Source: Lunularia cruciata | Lineage: Eukaryota; Streptophyta; Marchantiopsida; Lunulariales; Lunulariaceae | Length of the DNA: 64,000 bases | Direction: 5' to 3' | Assembly: GCA_948567375.1 (NCBI GenBank) | Contig: OX419755.1 | Coordinates: 41,607,001 to 41,671,000, forward strand | Part shown: positions 45,735 to 58,340 of the stretch, piece after piece | How positions within the stretch are numbered: position 1 is the stretch's first letter | Layout: each line of letters opens with the position of its first letter | The notes under the pieces: model-generated | Database searches by the model: none | What the model was told of the DNA's origin: nothing | What the model saw: only the letters and a program-made list of their open reading frames with translations | Made by a program: the position numbers and the translations under genes

Positions 45735-46440
45735 TCATAGATCTCTTATATCTAGAACATAGATTTGGTTATTGCAAAATAAAAGGACATCCTTGAATAA
45801 AAAGTTATTGTAATCCTTGAATAAAAAGTTATTGTAATCCTTGTTATGTATTGCAAGAAAACTTTTTACAAGATGAACGAAGGCCCATTGTAAAGCAATC
45901 TTGTACTCTATTTGGATGTTTGATTTTGTTGACATTGTGGTAATAATTGCTATTATGAGAGATTCAAGAAGAATCTTCAAATCAAGTTGTTATGACAAGG
46001 CATCAAGAATGACATGGAACTTTCTTGGTTTGTATTGAAGCTTGATATCAGAAAGTTGTAATTGTTCTTCCTATCAATAATGTAAAATCTTCTTATGCTC
46101 CAAATGTAAGGTCTACAATAAGGGTTTTTGATTGGTATACATTATCATCTATTTCTCTAATAAATAATTTCTCCACACCTTTGTTACATAAACCATTGCA
46201 AGTTGTTCTTGATCTCAAGCAGAATAATTTTTTTTTTCAATTGAATCATCAATATATAAAGGCAATGGGATGCAAATCTGTATGGGAATTATTATTACAA
46301 TATAACTTCAATTGCAAAGTTAGAAGTATGAAAATCAACCACACAAGATAGTTTCTGATCATATGTTTGGCAGATGTGTTGTGAAAATACCATATTTTTA
46401 AGTTTCTTGAATGCTTCTTTTTGCTTGGTGATTCATTCAA
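45735..46440 (-). pseudogene. E4 RNase H region
   Basis: The 45735-45980 frame covers the RNase H to integrase link, and 46249-46440 the RNase H start, by collinearity with E3. A 25-bp unit (CTTGAATAAAAAGTTATTGT) is tandemly duplicated at 45791-45843. Confidence 0.6.
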
Positions 46441-47290
46441 AACTCTCCAAGAATTCTATTAATAGCATGGCTACATGAGCATAATAATAAATGAACTATT
46501 GGAAAAAAATCAATCCATTAAATCTCCAAACTTTATGGTATCTTTAGGAGTAGGCCAATTTGTAATAGCCTTGATTTTCTCATCTTCTATCTTGATTTCT
46601 TATGTTGAATCCATATAGCCCAAGAGTGTAACTTCTTTCTACAAAGACACACTTGGACTTCTTACAATAGAATTTCAATCATATTGTAAGACTTCTCATA
46701 TGTGGTTCTTGTATTCTGCTTCACCTAATTGTAAATTAAAATCTTTTCCTAGAATAGTATCACATATTGATCCAATATTTTATTTAGCACCCAATGTATT
46801 TGATCCATGAAAATTATTGGAGCATTTGTGAGCCCAAAAGGTAAAACTCTCTATTCAAACTACCTATATCTTGTATGAAAGATAATTTTCTACACATGCC
46901 TTCAATATCAATTGATATCTACCAATAGCCGCTTTGAAATTCTAACTTTGAGAAGTATCATACTTAACTCAATTGATCTAACAAGTTATCAATCTAAGAT
47001 AAGGAATACACATTCTTCACAATTTTTTTTTATTAAGACCGTAGTTATACAAAATTCAATACCCTTTATCTTTTTTTGGTACAAATAGTATTGGAGTCAC
47101 CAAGGAGATGTCTTAACATGTATGAAATTATTCTCCAAAAACTTGATTAATGTTGTTCAAAGTTCTTCTAGCTCCTTTGGTGAGAAACAATAGATTGGTC
47201 TACTCATTGGACAATTCTTAGTTCAATAACTCAATCTTAAAAGACATACCTTGATCAAAGTGTAACCCCCTTGGAAGATCATCCAAAGAC
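46441..47290 (-). pseudogene. E4 reverse transcriptase remnant
   Basis: The minus strand reads RPIYCFSPKELEEL (about 47210), then [39 protein letters not shown] (about 46890-46770). The wording is nearly that of E3. The catalytic DD pair that should follow is decayed. Confidence 0.8.
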
Positions 47291-47439
47291 ATAACTAGAA
47301 ACTACTAAAGCATATGAGCAATCATTGCCTTTTGGGGCTTCTTATCCTCATCAATTTCTCCTTGTGCAATAGAATTTATACAAAAAACTAGAATATTCCT
47401 CCAAAGTTGTTCCACAATCATTAATTTTGATAAATTTCA

Positions 47440-48900
47440 CATCTTGGGACTGACTACTCATTGGTGTCTTCCTTAAACTTCCCAAAAAACATAATCAACA
47501 ATCCTAACCTTGATATTATACATGAATTTGTCCTTGGATCCAATCTAATTAAACCTTATGATATTCAAGTCAAGGAATAAATATCTAGAATGATACTGTA
47601 GTAGGAGAGCTAATCTCATACACTCTACATACTCATTTTGAATCTTTAATGTAATAGGATTTGAGGTAAAAAATGTAGAACCCTTTTTGACTCTACCATC
47701 ATTGATTTGCTACTTAATATTGGTTTGATAGAAATATACAATTCATCTTGTAATTACATGGACATGCAATTTTTAGAACCTTCTAATCAATCAAAATCCT
47801 ACAACAATGATGGATATCATCTTGGAAGTGAATTAAATTTATATAGGTCAAGCCTTCAATCTTGTTGGAACTAATCAAGTTCTCAATAAATGGTTTAATT
47901 GGGACTCTTAGTTTTATTGATCATCATGCTCTAAGTACTCCATTTGGAAAATTGGTTGAGGTTGTATATTCCTAGTTGGACATTCAACAATACAATGTAT
48001 AACTTGTCAACAATAGAAGCAATAAATACTATTTTGTCATATTTGTTCTTGGTTTGTATTTCCAAGTGGTCTTTATTGGATGACATCAATCTCCATTGGT
48101 GGCTCATCCACTTGCATATGGTATATTTGTAGGTTTTATGAAGGTATAATTTGAGACCAAGTTATGGCAACTAAGGAATCAAAGTGCTCAACAAATTGCA
48201 TGGCTTCTTCTAAGTGTTTGGGCTTATACCTTGTTACTTCCAATTGGGTATGTGATTTCAAACCTCTCACAAACACAATCCAGAGCATCACCTTCTTGTA
48301 TCTCTAGAATTTACTATTATATTTTGAAATTGAATGATGTAGCTCCTCATAGAACAAATCTACTTCAATTCCACCAATATATCTTATGTGGCTCATTGCT
48401 TGGGTTCTTCCAACTATTGCACACTTGAATTATTTCTATGTCTAGATTGGAACAAAAATTGCAATTGAGCTTGATTTACTCAAAATTATCACCATAGTTT
48501 TAACACTCCATCTAATTGGCTCAAAGCAAAGAGGCAATTAGATGTATCTAGGCATCTCTACTCATATAAGAGATATAGCTTCATGATTTTGCTCAGAAGC
48601 AAATATAAAGTTCATCGTTGTATCTTATAAATTCCTACCTTCAAGTGGCTTAGGCTTTGTAAATTGTACTCTAACTTCTTCCTCTTGGAAAGTTGCTCTC
48701 TCTGTTTTTTATTGTTGTTGTGGTTATTAATAATCATAATCTCTCTTTCAACAATCAAGTAAGATTATCCATCTATTGTTATGTAGCAATGATAAGTTTG
48801 GGTATTGCCACCATGGTTACTACTCTAGCATATTATTTCTCAAGTTTTTAAGTTAATACATAAATGTAACACGTCCATCACTCTCCATAAATTACAATCA
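47440..48900 (-). pseudogene. E4 protease and gag region
   Basis: Near 47480-47620 the minus strand has a decayed counterpart of the ILGLPWL protease block (LFLDLNIIRFN). The stretch from 47940 to 48760 is in the position of gag but shows no clear domain. Confidence 0.5.
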
Positions 48901-48934
48901 CAAGGATCAATATTTCATCAAACAAGGTGATCAT

Positions 48935-49163
48935 GTTTAAATTTTTTTTACCAAAGTGTGAAAGGATGAATTTGCCTTTCTTAGAGTGCAAGCTAAGCAA
49001 GTCGTTTACTTCACACATAAATTACTTGACCCTTGGAAGTTTTAGAAGTTTCTCACCAAGAAGCTTCTTGGATGCTTCTAGAGCATTATTAGAATTTCTT
49101 AGAGATATATTAGTCTACCTCCTTTTGCCTACATTTAGCTTTTGATAACTCCATATTATTACA
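48935..49163 (-). repeat. E4 5' LTR, truncated
   Basis: Reverse complement begins TGTAATAATATGGAG and contains the family word AAGCTTCTTGGTGAGAAACTT; only about 230 bases are recognisable, against 480 in E3. Confidence 0.65.
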
Positions 49164-50754
49164 AATATTCAATCATAGGTAATCTAAAAGATTCAATTTG
49201 CTCCAAGAATTTTATCATATCATCAATTTTTAGAATCTACACAAACTTAACACTCATAGATATGTAATCTATCTGTTGAAAAACTATCTATGTCACTTAT
49301 CTTGAGAATTAGAAGATAAAGGTAGTTTCTCAATGGCAATACTAAGAATCTCTTTGCAAGAATTCTATCCAAGATCTCCAATCAAGGTCTCCAAAAATGC
49401 TACTTCTTTCCTATAATCATTCTCCTTTAAAAGTCCTTCCACACTATAAAACTCTTTGGTTCTAAATCTCCTTCCTCCTAATCTTGGTAAAGAAGATCCA
49501 ATATGCAATTTCAAGTAATGTAAGTCCATGTTCACTCAGTCTCTTATATTGAACAGTCATAGTACATAAATTTACCTTATATCACTTCTATCCAAACAAA
49601 GAGGACTTGGAATTGGATTTTCTTGTTACGTGTAGAAAGTGTTTTGGCCTCTCAATATAATTTTCAAATTATACTCTGATCTTTCTTCTCTTTAAATCAT
49701 GCACTATTATCACCTCAATCGCTTGGAGAACCTTTAATAATCTCAACTTCTACTCTTGCATACCCACCATGATCCAAATATCAATCTTTGCACTAGAACA
49801 TGCTTGTAATCATTCTCAAATTCCTCATGTACGAGAATCAAAAACTAAAAATATGGATATTTTCTCACAATGTAAGTCAATTCTCCTAAATGGTGGATCC
49901 CATGACTTTGAAATTTTTGCAAATAAAGAACAACCTTAGGATATCTTCTCTTGCAAATTTTGAGGACTTTTTTTTGGTCTATTTTGCATAAGCATTTCTT
50001 AACTCAAGAATTTTCCTCTTATATTTGGTTCAAAACTTACAACTTGACTTAAAAGAGCCATAAATTCTTTTATATAAATGATAAAATTTCAAATTTTAAG
50101 CCTAAAAGGCCTACTTATGACTTAGTTTTTTGCATAATTTCAAGGACATACCATCTAAATTAGAGAAATAGTAAAATTGATATATAATTCATTTATAAAA
50201 GCTATAATTGACTCCATCTTATCATAGCTGAATCTTGGCTATAATTGATTATAGTTGAAAATAAATCGTAATTTTCTTTGCAAATTGCATTTACTTTTAT
50301 ATAATTACTAAATTAATACATTTAACAAGAACCTTACAAAGATGATTTGGATCATATTATAAAAATGAAATAAATTAGTAAGTATCAAGCAATTAACTAC
50401 ACTAAAATTGATGATGTTGTCAATAGGCCCACTTTAGTAGTTTTTTTTTTAAAATTGGCATTATTCTTATTTATTGGCTATTCCAAGTATTGAACTTGTG
50501 CAAATGGTCAAGTTTACCTTATATAGTCTTGAAAATCTATAATTTGATGCAAAAGTTGTTAGAAATAAAAACATCCTTAAGGGTTATAGTTATCCCTTAT
50601 CAACAATGGTAGGCAATTTATGTTGGATTGTTGTATTTATCCATGAAAAGTACTTTCTTTACTTGTGCAAGTCTACTTTTCTTTGCTTGTGTATGATAGA
50701 CTTGAATGACTTATTGAAGTTATGGATATATAAATGATGAATATAAAAGAAAGT
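49164..50754. other. AT-rich DNA, nothing recognised
   Basis: No open frame above 60 codons and no motif on either strand. Probably older repeat debris. Confidence 0.4.
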
Positions 50755-51215
50755 CAAATCTTTAAATCATCTATATGGCCTCTTCTAGTTGTTGCAATTC
50801 CTTCTAGATTCTCTCCATCCTTATACAACATTTTAACCCACATATAAACTATATATTGTTCCCTTTTCTTGAGTTTACATGAGGTTCCAAAAATTGGAAC
50901 CTCATAAAGCTATATACCAAAATATTTCTCTTAATTATAAAAGTCAAATGATTCTATATTGCTTTGCACATTGAGGACTTGAAATTGGGTCAAATCTATA
51001 TGGCTTACTCTAGTTGTTTCAATTCAAGACTCTCTCCCTCCTTGTATAACATTTCAACCCACATGTAGATTATATATTTTTTCCCTTCTCTTTAGTCAAT
51101 CCTAGGTTTTAAAAATTGAATGACAAAGCTCTTTACTAAACTAGTTTGTTTTAATTGTAAAAATACAAATGATTCAACATTACTTTGTGCATTGACAACT
51201 TGAAATTGGGAGGTA
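50755..51215. repeat. Tandem duplication of a ~230-bp unit
   Basis: 50755-50985 and 50986-51215 share TCTATATGGC.T.CTCTAGTTGTT.CAATTC, TTCAACCCACAT.TA.A.TATATATT-like, AATGATTC.A(C)ATT.CTTTG.CA-TTGA and ACTTGAAATTGGG, in the same order. The first copy contains a 12-bp perfect hairpin (50879-50905, arms ATGAGGTTCCAA / TTGGAACCTCAT, loop AAA) that the second copy lacks. Confidence 0.75.
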
Positions 51216-51405
51216 AGAATTCTCTTGAACTCTTGCTAAAAGCAAATTGAGACCATAGAACATACTTGCTCCACTTGTATGTTTAAAGAACCTTATATGT
51301 ATGCAGAAAATTTCAATACTTTCTAATCAGCTTATAAGATACAAAATCATGACTCATAAGAAAATAGAAGTATTTTTCCTAGAATAAAATTTCTTTCAAA
51401 TACTA

Positions 51406-51592
51406 TTGGCTTAGGAAAATACACTTAGTTCTATTCTTCTTGAAACATCAATCTTTATATATTTTGGTTTAATATGGACTTTCAATGCTCAAATGAGATA
51501 CTTAATTTGTTGTTGCATTGCACTAGTAATATAGTTATTAATTATAACATTATCAAAGTAACAAGAAACCAATTCCAAGTCAAAATATGAAT
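51406..51592 (+). repeat. Repeat A, inverted partner of 58931-59134
   Basis: Its reverse complement matches 58931-59134: TATTTTGAC.T.GAAATTG.TTTCTTGTTACTTTGATA, AACAACTATATTA-type words, GAGCATTGAAAGTCCATA, AAACCAAAATATA.AAAG and ACTAAGT.TATTTTCCTAAGCCAA. The two are separated by 7.3 kb. Confidence 0.8.
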
Positions 51593-51690
51593 AGCACAAA
51601 TCTATACTTTGCCAAAGGTAATAATCTAATTTACTACTTGCTGATTACATATTTATGACATAGTATGATTTTTGAGAATTTTTGACGAAA

Positions 51691-51876
51691 ATTAGATATT
51701 GTAACTAATGAAAGAATTACTTTAAAATTATATAAAATATCTAGTAGTAAAATCTAGTAATGTTAAGGTGATTTTTTAGGAGTAAAATGAAATAAATCCA
51801 TCTTATTTCTATTTTGATATTAATGTAGAAATAAAAATCCTTAAAAAATTCAAGAGAAAATAAGAAAAAAGGTGGA
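51691..51876 (+). repeat. Repeat B, direct partner of 58719-58900
   Basis: AGATATTGTAACTAAT, TATATAAAAT.-ATCTAGTA, TCTTATTTCTA-TTTTGA and AATGTAGAA are shared in the same order and orientation with 58719-58900. Confidence 0.8.
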
Positions 51877-54419
51877 CTAAGAAAAAGATAGTAAATAATT
51901 CAAATACCATGCATTATCAAAGCTTAATTGCATATATTTGAATTGGATACAAGCTTACTTCTCCATAAAGTTAGTCATACTTTCCTTAGTCATTTTCAAT
52001 TTACTTCTTAAATAGATCACTCAATCTCAAAGAAAGTTCCTATTCTTCTTGCAACCTAAAAGATTATAAATACTTTATTAGATTACCTTAATTCAAACAA
52101 AGGTTTATAGCCCAATTTAGATATTTGTTTACAAAACACTTCTGTGAGGATTAGTTAGAAGTTCTTAGTAATTCACATTACTACACTATAATGTTATTTT
52201 ACCATAGTATTACAAGTACCTCGACACAACCCAAATTACTTCATAAACATCTTTTTGAAGCTTATTGAAACTACCTTAAGTTTATCTAGAAGCTTGTACA
52301 CTTCTCTTCCTTGATGATCAAATCCTATTTAACAATTAATCTTGTAATACTCAATTTAATGAAAATTTCATGGATATTTAAAGCCATGATTTCCTTTAGG
52401 ATGGAAGTCTCAAAATAATTTATATAGAATTCAATTTTCTTTTAGGTATATTCAACAATGTTTTGATGAATAGTCTTTTGACTTGGGTTGGTTTTACAAG
52501 TCAAGGAGTTTGAATGTGATCTGATCTGTTTTGATCTGAGTTGACCTAGGTCAAAATGGTGTTGTGTCTTACTTTATTTTCCTTCCTTCATCAATATCAA
52601 GAAGAAAACTTGTAAGGTTTAGATCTTTCTCAAATCATGTAGTATGGTAATTCCAAGTTCTCAGCATTGTATTCATCTTGTTGTAGGCTCAATTAAAGTG
52701 ACCAACTTAGAATCTCTTTTTATGTATTAGCTTCTATTTCTCATGGGTTGACAAGTAATAAAGCTACCCATCAGTGGACCTGGATGTGCGAGAAGGAACA
52801 ATTCTCCCAACTCTCTTTTCAATCCATCATACATGTACCTTGAGATTCATGTCTTTGGGCCAGATTCATCAGAGCCAAATTTCAAGTGGAGTTGGACACC
52901 ACCCAATGAAGACTCCAACATGATTGCAGATAGGGAGGATATGAAAGGCATCAATCTTATGAAACTTTTGGGGACATTGGAAGCATGACACCCACATGGG
53001 AGACTTAAATAGGAAGAATTGCACACAATATCATTGTTAAAGACCAACCATTGAATTAAATGTTGCACATAGAACCATTGAAAGGTACAAACAAATAATT
53101 GACAAAATCAAGAATGATAAGCATTTTTTGGACTGCTTCAAAGACAATCATTGAAACATCCTAGATTCATTGCTCATGTCAAAGAATATCTCATCCAATT
53201 TAGTGACTTATACGTCCCATATCATGGACTGTCATGAATATGTCAAAATTGGGTTGAGAATAATCCCAAGAGTACAACAATTTATTGAGACTTGAAAAGA
53301 AATTTATTAAGATTTGAGGACATAAAAAAGAACCAAGGGTATGAGGATTGTAACATAAATAATTTTCTAATTAGATAAACTTATAAGTGCTTTTAGTGTC
53401 AATCTGTTTATAGATGATTGATCAAATGTTAGAATTTGATGGCCACTTGAAAATACTTATTGGGAGGCAACAAAGAAGGCAAGGACTACCAAGTATATTC
53501 TAGCCATCTTGGCAAGAAAAGGAAAATTTGTGGCATTTGATAAGTGGATTTTTTTTGCCATCAATCAAGAGACTCTATCCATATAGTCCCACTTCCACCT
53601 TGACATTTCCCACCCAATTCTTGGTCCTTCTAAGAAAGATGAAATTGCCTTCATCTTAGTCATTAATGGATTCATTGTTGTTGTAGTGATTGTTCACACG
53701 ACCAACTTGAGAGGCACCATTATAAAAACTGGACTTTGATTTCTTTATGTCTTGCTCATTAAATGGGTTGTACTTGCATGAGGTTCTAGAATGATGGCAC
53801 AATAGTAGATATATTTGCCTTTGATGGAGTGAAAATAGGCTTACAACTTCTCTTGTAATTTTTGGATGACATGCTACATGTTGCTATACATATTGGTTTG
53901 AGAGTTTCTCTAGCCATTGTCGTTGGGAAAATAATTTACGGACTGCATTAGTCCTATTTGGTATAATAGAGAAACCAAGAGAATATTATGTAGATGTATT
54001 TGAAAGTGCTAGTTGTAGGCGGTGTAAAATTTCCAGGTAGAAACTTGATAATTGCCCAAAGAAGTGAAGTTGCTATAGGCTGTAGGTGGCCATTTTTGTT
54101 GGATTGTGATAGGAATTCCGAGAGTTGGTACAAGAGTAGTGGAAATGAGTTTGGAACGGAGGGATTATTGGAGGTGAAGGTTGTAATGATTCAGAGTTTG
54201 GTGTCCCTTGGGAATTTTGTTATGTTATTGTAAGCAAGGAAGAGGAACTAATCTGGCAAAGAAAGGAGAATATACTCAACGACTAGAGAAAAGCCCAAGA
54301 GAATGAGCGTCAAGAGGAGGAAGAAAAGGATCAACTAGAGAAAAGTTGGCTTAGTGAAGGGAAAGCATAAAATGACAAATGAGACTTAACATCCACATAA
54401 ATGAAGTCTTTAGGAGTTT
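51877..54419. other. AT-rich DNA, nothing firmly recognised
   Basis: Broken frames near 52780-53300 (+) and 53560-53900 (-) have the texture of dead retroelement coding sequence, but no diagnostic motif could be found. A 79-codon frame at 53994-54233 is also unrecognised. Confidence 0.4.
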
Positions 54420-56530
54420 TAGTTAGCAATTGGGATGGGACAAGAAGGCCAGTCAGCTGAAGTAAAAGGAGAGTTGGGGTTGAGAGAGGAGTCTAGCCAA
54501 GGAAAGAATTTTTGGGAAGGAGAAAAATATTGAAGGAGTTTTGGACAGGAGGATTTGGGAGAGACAAGTGGATTATTGAAAGAGGAGAATTTTTTTTTAG
54601 GACAGGTCAAGCAGGAGAGAATTCTCAAGAAGAAGAGGTTTTTTTTTCTCAACAGGAAGGAATTTGGGAGGACAGAGGAGAAAGGGGATTGAAGGACAGA
54701 GTATGGCAGGAGGAGAAAATTTTGGAAAGTGCCTTGGCAGGGAAGGAGGATTTTGGGGAGAAGGAGGACAAGGCAGCTGAGATTTGGGATGAAGGGTGGA
54801 GAGAGAGAGGTGAGAGGGGTTCAGAAACAAAGGGGGAGAACAAGGAAGAATCTTGAAAAGGAGGGTTTTTTTTTGTTAAGGGAGATATCAAAGGGAAGTG
54901 CTTGGACAAGAGAAGAGAGGGCTGATTCTTGAAAGAGAGAGATTTTTTGGACAGAGGTTTTAAAGAATAGAAAGCAGAGAGTTAAGGAATCAGAAAGGAA
55001 AGCAAAGGTTTTGAGGAATCAGGAACGAAGGCAGAGGATTTGAGGAATCAAGAATCAAAAGCAAAAAATTAAGGAAGCAAGAAGGAAGTTAGAGGATTTG
55101 AGGAATCAAGAATTGAAAGCAGAGAGTTAAGGAATCAAGAAGAAAGGTAGAGAGTTCAAGGAACAAAGGAAGGAAGAGGATTCAAGGAATCAAGAACTGA
55201 AAGCAAAGAGTTAAGGAATCAAGAAGGAAAGTAGAGGTTTTGAGGAATCAGCAACAAAGGCCAAGGTTTGAGGAATCAGGAACAAAGGCAAAGGTTTGAG
55301 GAATCAAGAATTGAAAGCAGAGAGTTAAGGAATCAGGAATGAAGGTAGAGGATTTGAGGAATCAAGAATCAAAAGCAAAGAGTTCAGGAATCAGGAAGGA
55401 AGAGGTTTTGAAGAATCAGGAACGACGGTAGAGAGTTCAGGAAATGAAAGAAGGCAATGACAAGAGGAATCAAAGGCAAAGGTTTTGAGGAATTGAAGGT
55501 AGAGAGTTCAGGAAACAAAAGAAGCAAAGGGAGAGGAATCAAAAGACAAGGGAAGGAGTGTGGGATAGTAGTAGCAATAGGGGAAAGGAAATCAAAGCAA
55601 CGAGAGAGGAATCAAAAGATAGGAGAGGGAGTGTGGGAGCAGCAGTAACAAGGGAAGGAAAAGATTGGGGGAAGGGAAATTGAAGCAAAGGGAGAGGAAT
55701 CAAAAGATAGGAGAAGGAGTGTGTAACAACATCAGTTGGAAAGGAACCGAGGTAGGAGTTTTGAGGAGTTGATAGAGGCAGCAAAGAGAGAGAGGAAACC
55801 ATCGAGAAATAGGAACGCAAGAGAAAGAAAAGGAGAGTAGAGAGTTCAGATAAGAATAGAAGGAGAGTTTTGGATCGGAATGTAACAAAGGGAGAGTAGA
55901 AAGTTTAGACAAGAATCAAAAGAGAGTTTTGGATAGGAATGTAACGAAGGAGAAACAGAGAGTTCAGATAGAAATGGAAGATTGTTGTGACAGGAATGTA
56001 ACAAAGGAAGAGAGAGGTTGGGGAATCAAAGGAGAGTTTGGACAGGAATGTAACAAAGGAAGAGAGAGTTCAGACAGGAATCAAAAGAGGGTTGTGATAG
56101 GAATGTGACAATGGAAGAGAGAGGTTGTGGAATTGAGGGAGAGCTTTGGACAAGAATGTAACAACAGAAGAGAGAGTTTAGATAGGAATCAAAGGATAAT
56201 TGTGATAGGAATGTGACAAAGGAAGAGAGAGGTTGTGAAATTGAAGGAGAGTTTTGGACAGGAAACGAGAGACGGAGAGAAGAGAAGAAAAAACAAGAAA
56301 TCAAAGAGTTTTGGGATAGGAATCGAAGGAAGGCAAAGAGAAGGGTTTGGTGTCTTAGCAAGAATAGAACTCTCAAAGGAGTTTTTGTAGGACAGATCAT
56401 TGAGGAGAGAAACATGAGAACAGGAAGGCAAAGAGAAAAGGTTTGGTGTCTTAGGAAGAAGAGAACTCTCAAAGGGGTTGCAGAGCATACCAGTGAAGAA
56501 AGGAAGGTCAAAGGGAAGCTTTGACAGAAC
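54420..56530 (+). repeat. 2.1-kb purine-rich minisatellite region
   Basis: The + strand is strongly enriched in A and G throughout. 54960-55700 is built from a degenerate unit of roughly 28-30 bases around GAGGAATCA(A/G)GAA and AAAGCAGAGAGTTAAGGAAT. 55850-56300 uses a longer unit of about 110 bases (GTGATAGGAATGTGACAA, GGAAGAGAGAGGTTGTG.AATTGA, GAGTTTTGGACAGGAA). 54490-54900 is a less ordered GA-rich lead-in. Because pyrimidines are rare, both strands have artefactual open frames, for example a 192-codon Ser/Pro/Leu/Phe-rich frame at 56026-56604 on the minus strand. I see no gene. Confidence 0.85.
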
Positions 56531-56999
56531 AGAGAGTTAAATTGTTGTGTTGTAGGATTAAAACTTGGTTGAAATAGGTTCTTTCCTTTTCTTGCTTGAG
56601 CCATTGGAGAACTTTACATGTGGTCATTGTTTGCTCTAGAGCTGTTTGGCTCTCCCAAGTGGGTTTATAAATTGCAAGACTTGATTGTGGTGAACACTAT
56701 ATGGATTTGTGAGCAATTATGCCCACTTTATTTCTGTAAAGAGTGCAAGGGCAATGGGATTCCATTCTTGGAGCTTCCAATCCAGTTTATGCATACGGGT
56801 CAAGTCATTAATCTGATTGCACTGATTTGAATCCGGCCATAGAAATTATGACTTGTAATACAAACCCCAATAATAACAAAACATGAACATTCCTTGGTGA
56901 TACGTGAAGGTCAATGTTATCCCAAGAAAACTCAACACAAAAAGCCATTAAGAAGAGTCTATAGCCAAGAACAACAGTGGACAAGTTGCTCTAGCAAAA
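56531..56999. other. Unclassified sequence next to the minisatellite
   Basis: A 70-codon frame at 56618-56830 (contains CEQLCPLYFCKECKGNGIPF) is not recognised. The composition is balanced, unlike the preceding region, so it may be the interior or LTR of an unidentified element. Confidence 0.35.
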
Positions 57000-58340
57000 A
57001 GGGAATTGCCATCAAGGCAAAGAGTAGAGACAATATCAGATTGCAAGAAGGCTTTTGAGTCACCGACAAATAGGGCAGTCTAAGCACGAGCAGCTAGGTG
57101 CTCGGCACATTCTTGAGACCATACAATCTTCGCAACACCACCAACTTAACACAATGTATACCTACCAGATATGTTCAACTGACAAGTAAGATTGTGTGCA
57201 ATAAATTTCAATAGCATTCTTGAAATGCCCTAGCAGGCATTAGACATCTTGCACTTGGTCCCACTCTTCACCAATGATTTTGGATTTGGTAAGCCTCTCA
57301 ATGTTGATGAAACTATTGACAATGGCACATAATATCAAGCCTTTATTGAGCATTTCATAGGTGCTATTCCACTAAATATCCGGATACATCTTGGATGAGG
57401 TTGAGTTCCAATGACTTGGGAATTTTGATATGGTCAACAAAGTTCTCTCATTTCTAGATGGATTGAGACATGAAATCTGCCAATTTGTTGAGGCTAAAGG
57501 TGTGTGCATAGTAGAGTTGTTGCTTAGAATGTCTACAATGATGCAAAAGAGTTTTTTTGTTCCTACCATACTCCTCTAGAACTTGTGAAACCACCTGAGC
57601 AATGTTGGTACTAGAGTGGTTCTTGTGAATTTCCTTGGCGCAAAGTAGAAGATGCTGTAGATTGAAAGTCTTGTCAATCAAGTGAGCAATTATACATAGT
57701 ATTCCTACAAAATTCAGATATTTCTATACATCATAGCATTGAGTCTCTGATGGGGGCCTCCCCCCCAGGCAATGATTGAGATCCTATGAACCTTGCATAA
57801 AGAAGCAATAATGAGATCCTTCTTTAAATGATATTGCATGAAAATCTCAATTTGGATGGTGTCAATGGATAGGATTATTTGTCACAAGGCAAGATTGCAA
57901 ATGCAAAGCAAATTTCTAAAGCATGAATCGTTGATAGAGTTGAACAATGACCTTGCGGAGACCATGAAGTTTGTTATATCACTCTTCAGGTTTTCTTAAG
58001 TGAGAGCGTGGTCTTGAAGCTAGAGGTAGTGCGTAAAAATGCAAGAAATGAAGATAATTAGATGGTATAAATTGTGTAATAAAAGGCATTTGTCTCATTT
58101 ACTTCATATTCCTATGTTACTTGACTTACCTTAGATGATGTGCCACCGATTTCACCCATGAGAGCATTCTTGTGTTTTTCGTGGCCACTAACTTGCTAGG
58201 TTTGACTTTTCCATGCTTCAATAGATGACTCATGTTGTTCCTTGTGACTCTGCTTGGGAAATTTTTTAATTCGTGTCCGCATAGAGTAACATGACCCATT
58301 GTTGTATGTGAATGGTGCACACATCCATGTTGGTGCATTC
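57000..58340 (-). pseudogene. Decayed minus-strand coding remnant, perhaps transposase-like
   Basis: Readable pieces on the minus strand are KNFPSRVTRNNMSHLLKHGKVKPSKLVATKN (58126-58338), which resembles the zinc-finger start of some plant hAT-type transposases, and LIDKTFNLQHLLLCAKEIHKNHSSTN...HTFSLNKLADFMSQS (57454-57681), roughly where such proteins carry their dimer/catalytic region. The matches are loose and no catalytic residue can be named, so the family is only a suggestion. Confidence 0.25.

Larger units (their letters stand above)
44255..49163 (-). mobile_element. E4: Ty3/gypsy chromovirus related to E3, opposite strand
   Basis: Minus-strand order from right to left: 5' LTR (about 48935-49163), leader with the reverse complement of GTGGCAATACCCAAA, gag, protease, RT, RNase H, integrase, chromodomain, polypurine tract, 3' LTR (about 44255-44529). 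LTR words (AAGCTTCTTGG, GAA.TTCTAA.AATG) are shared with E3. Every domain is broken by stops. E3 and E4 lie tail to tail about 0.5 kb apart. Confidence 0.75.

Noticed and set aside
54960-55700. Possible CRISPR-like array
   Set aside because: Repeats are degenerate, unequally spaced and without unique spacers, in a plant nuclear context.
56026-56604. 192-codon minus-strand frame rich in Ser, Pro, Leu and Phe
   Set aside because: It exists because the + strand of the minisatellite is purine-rich, so the complement lacks stop codons. The peptide repeats follow the DNA repeats.
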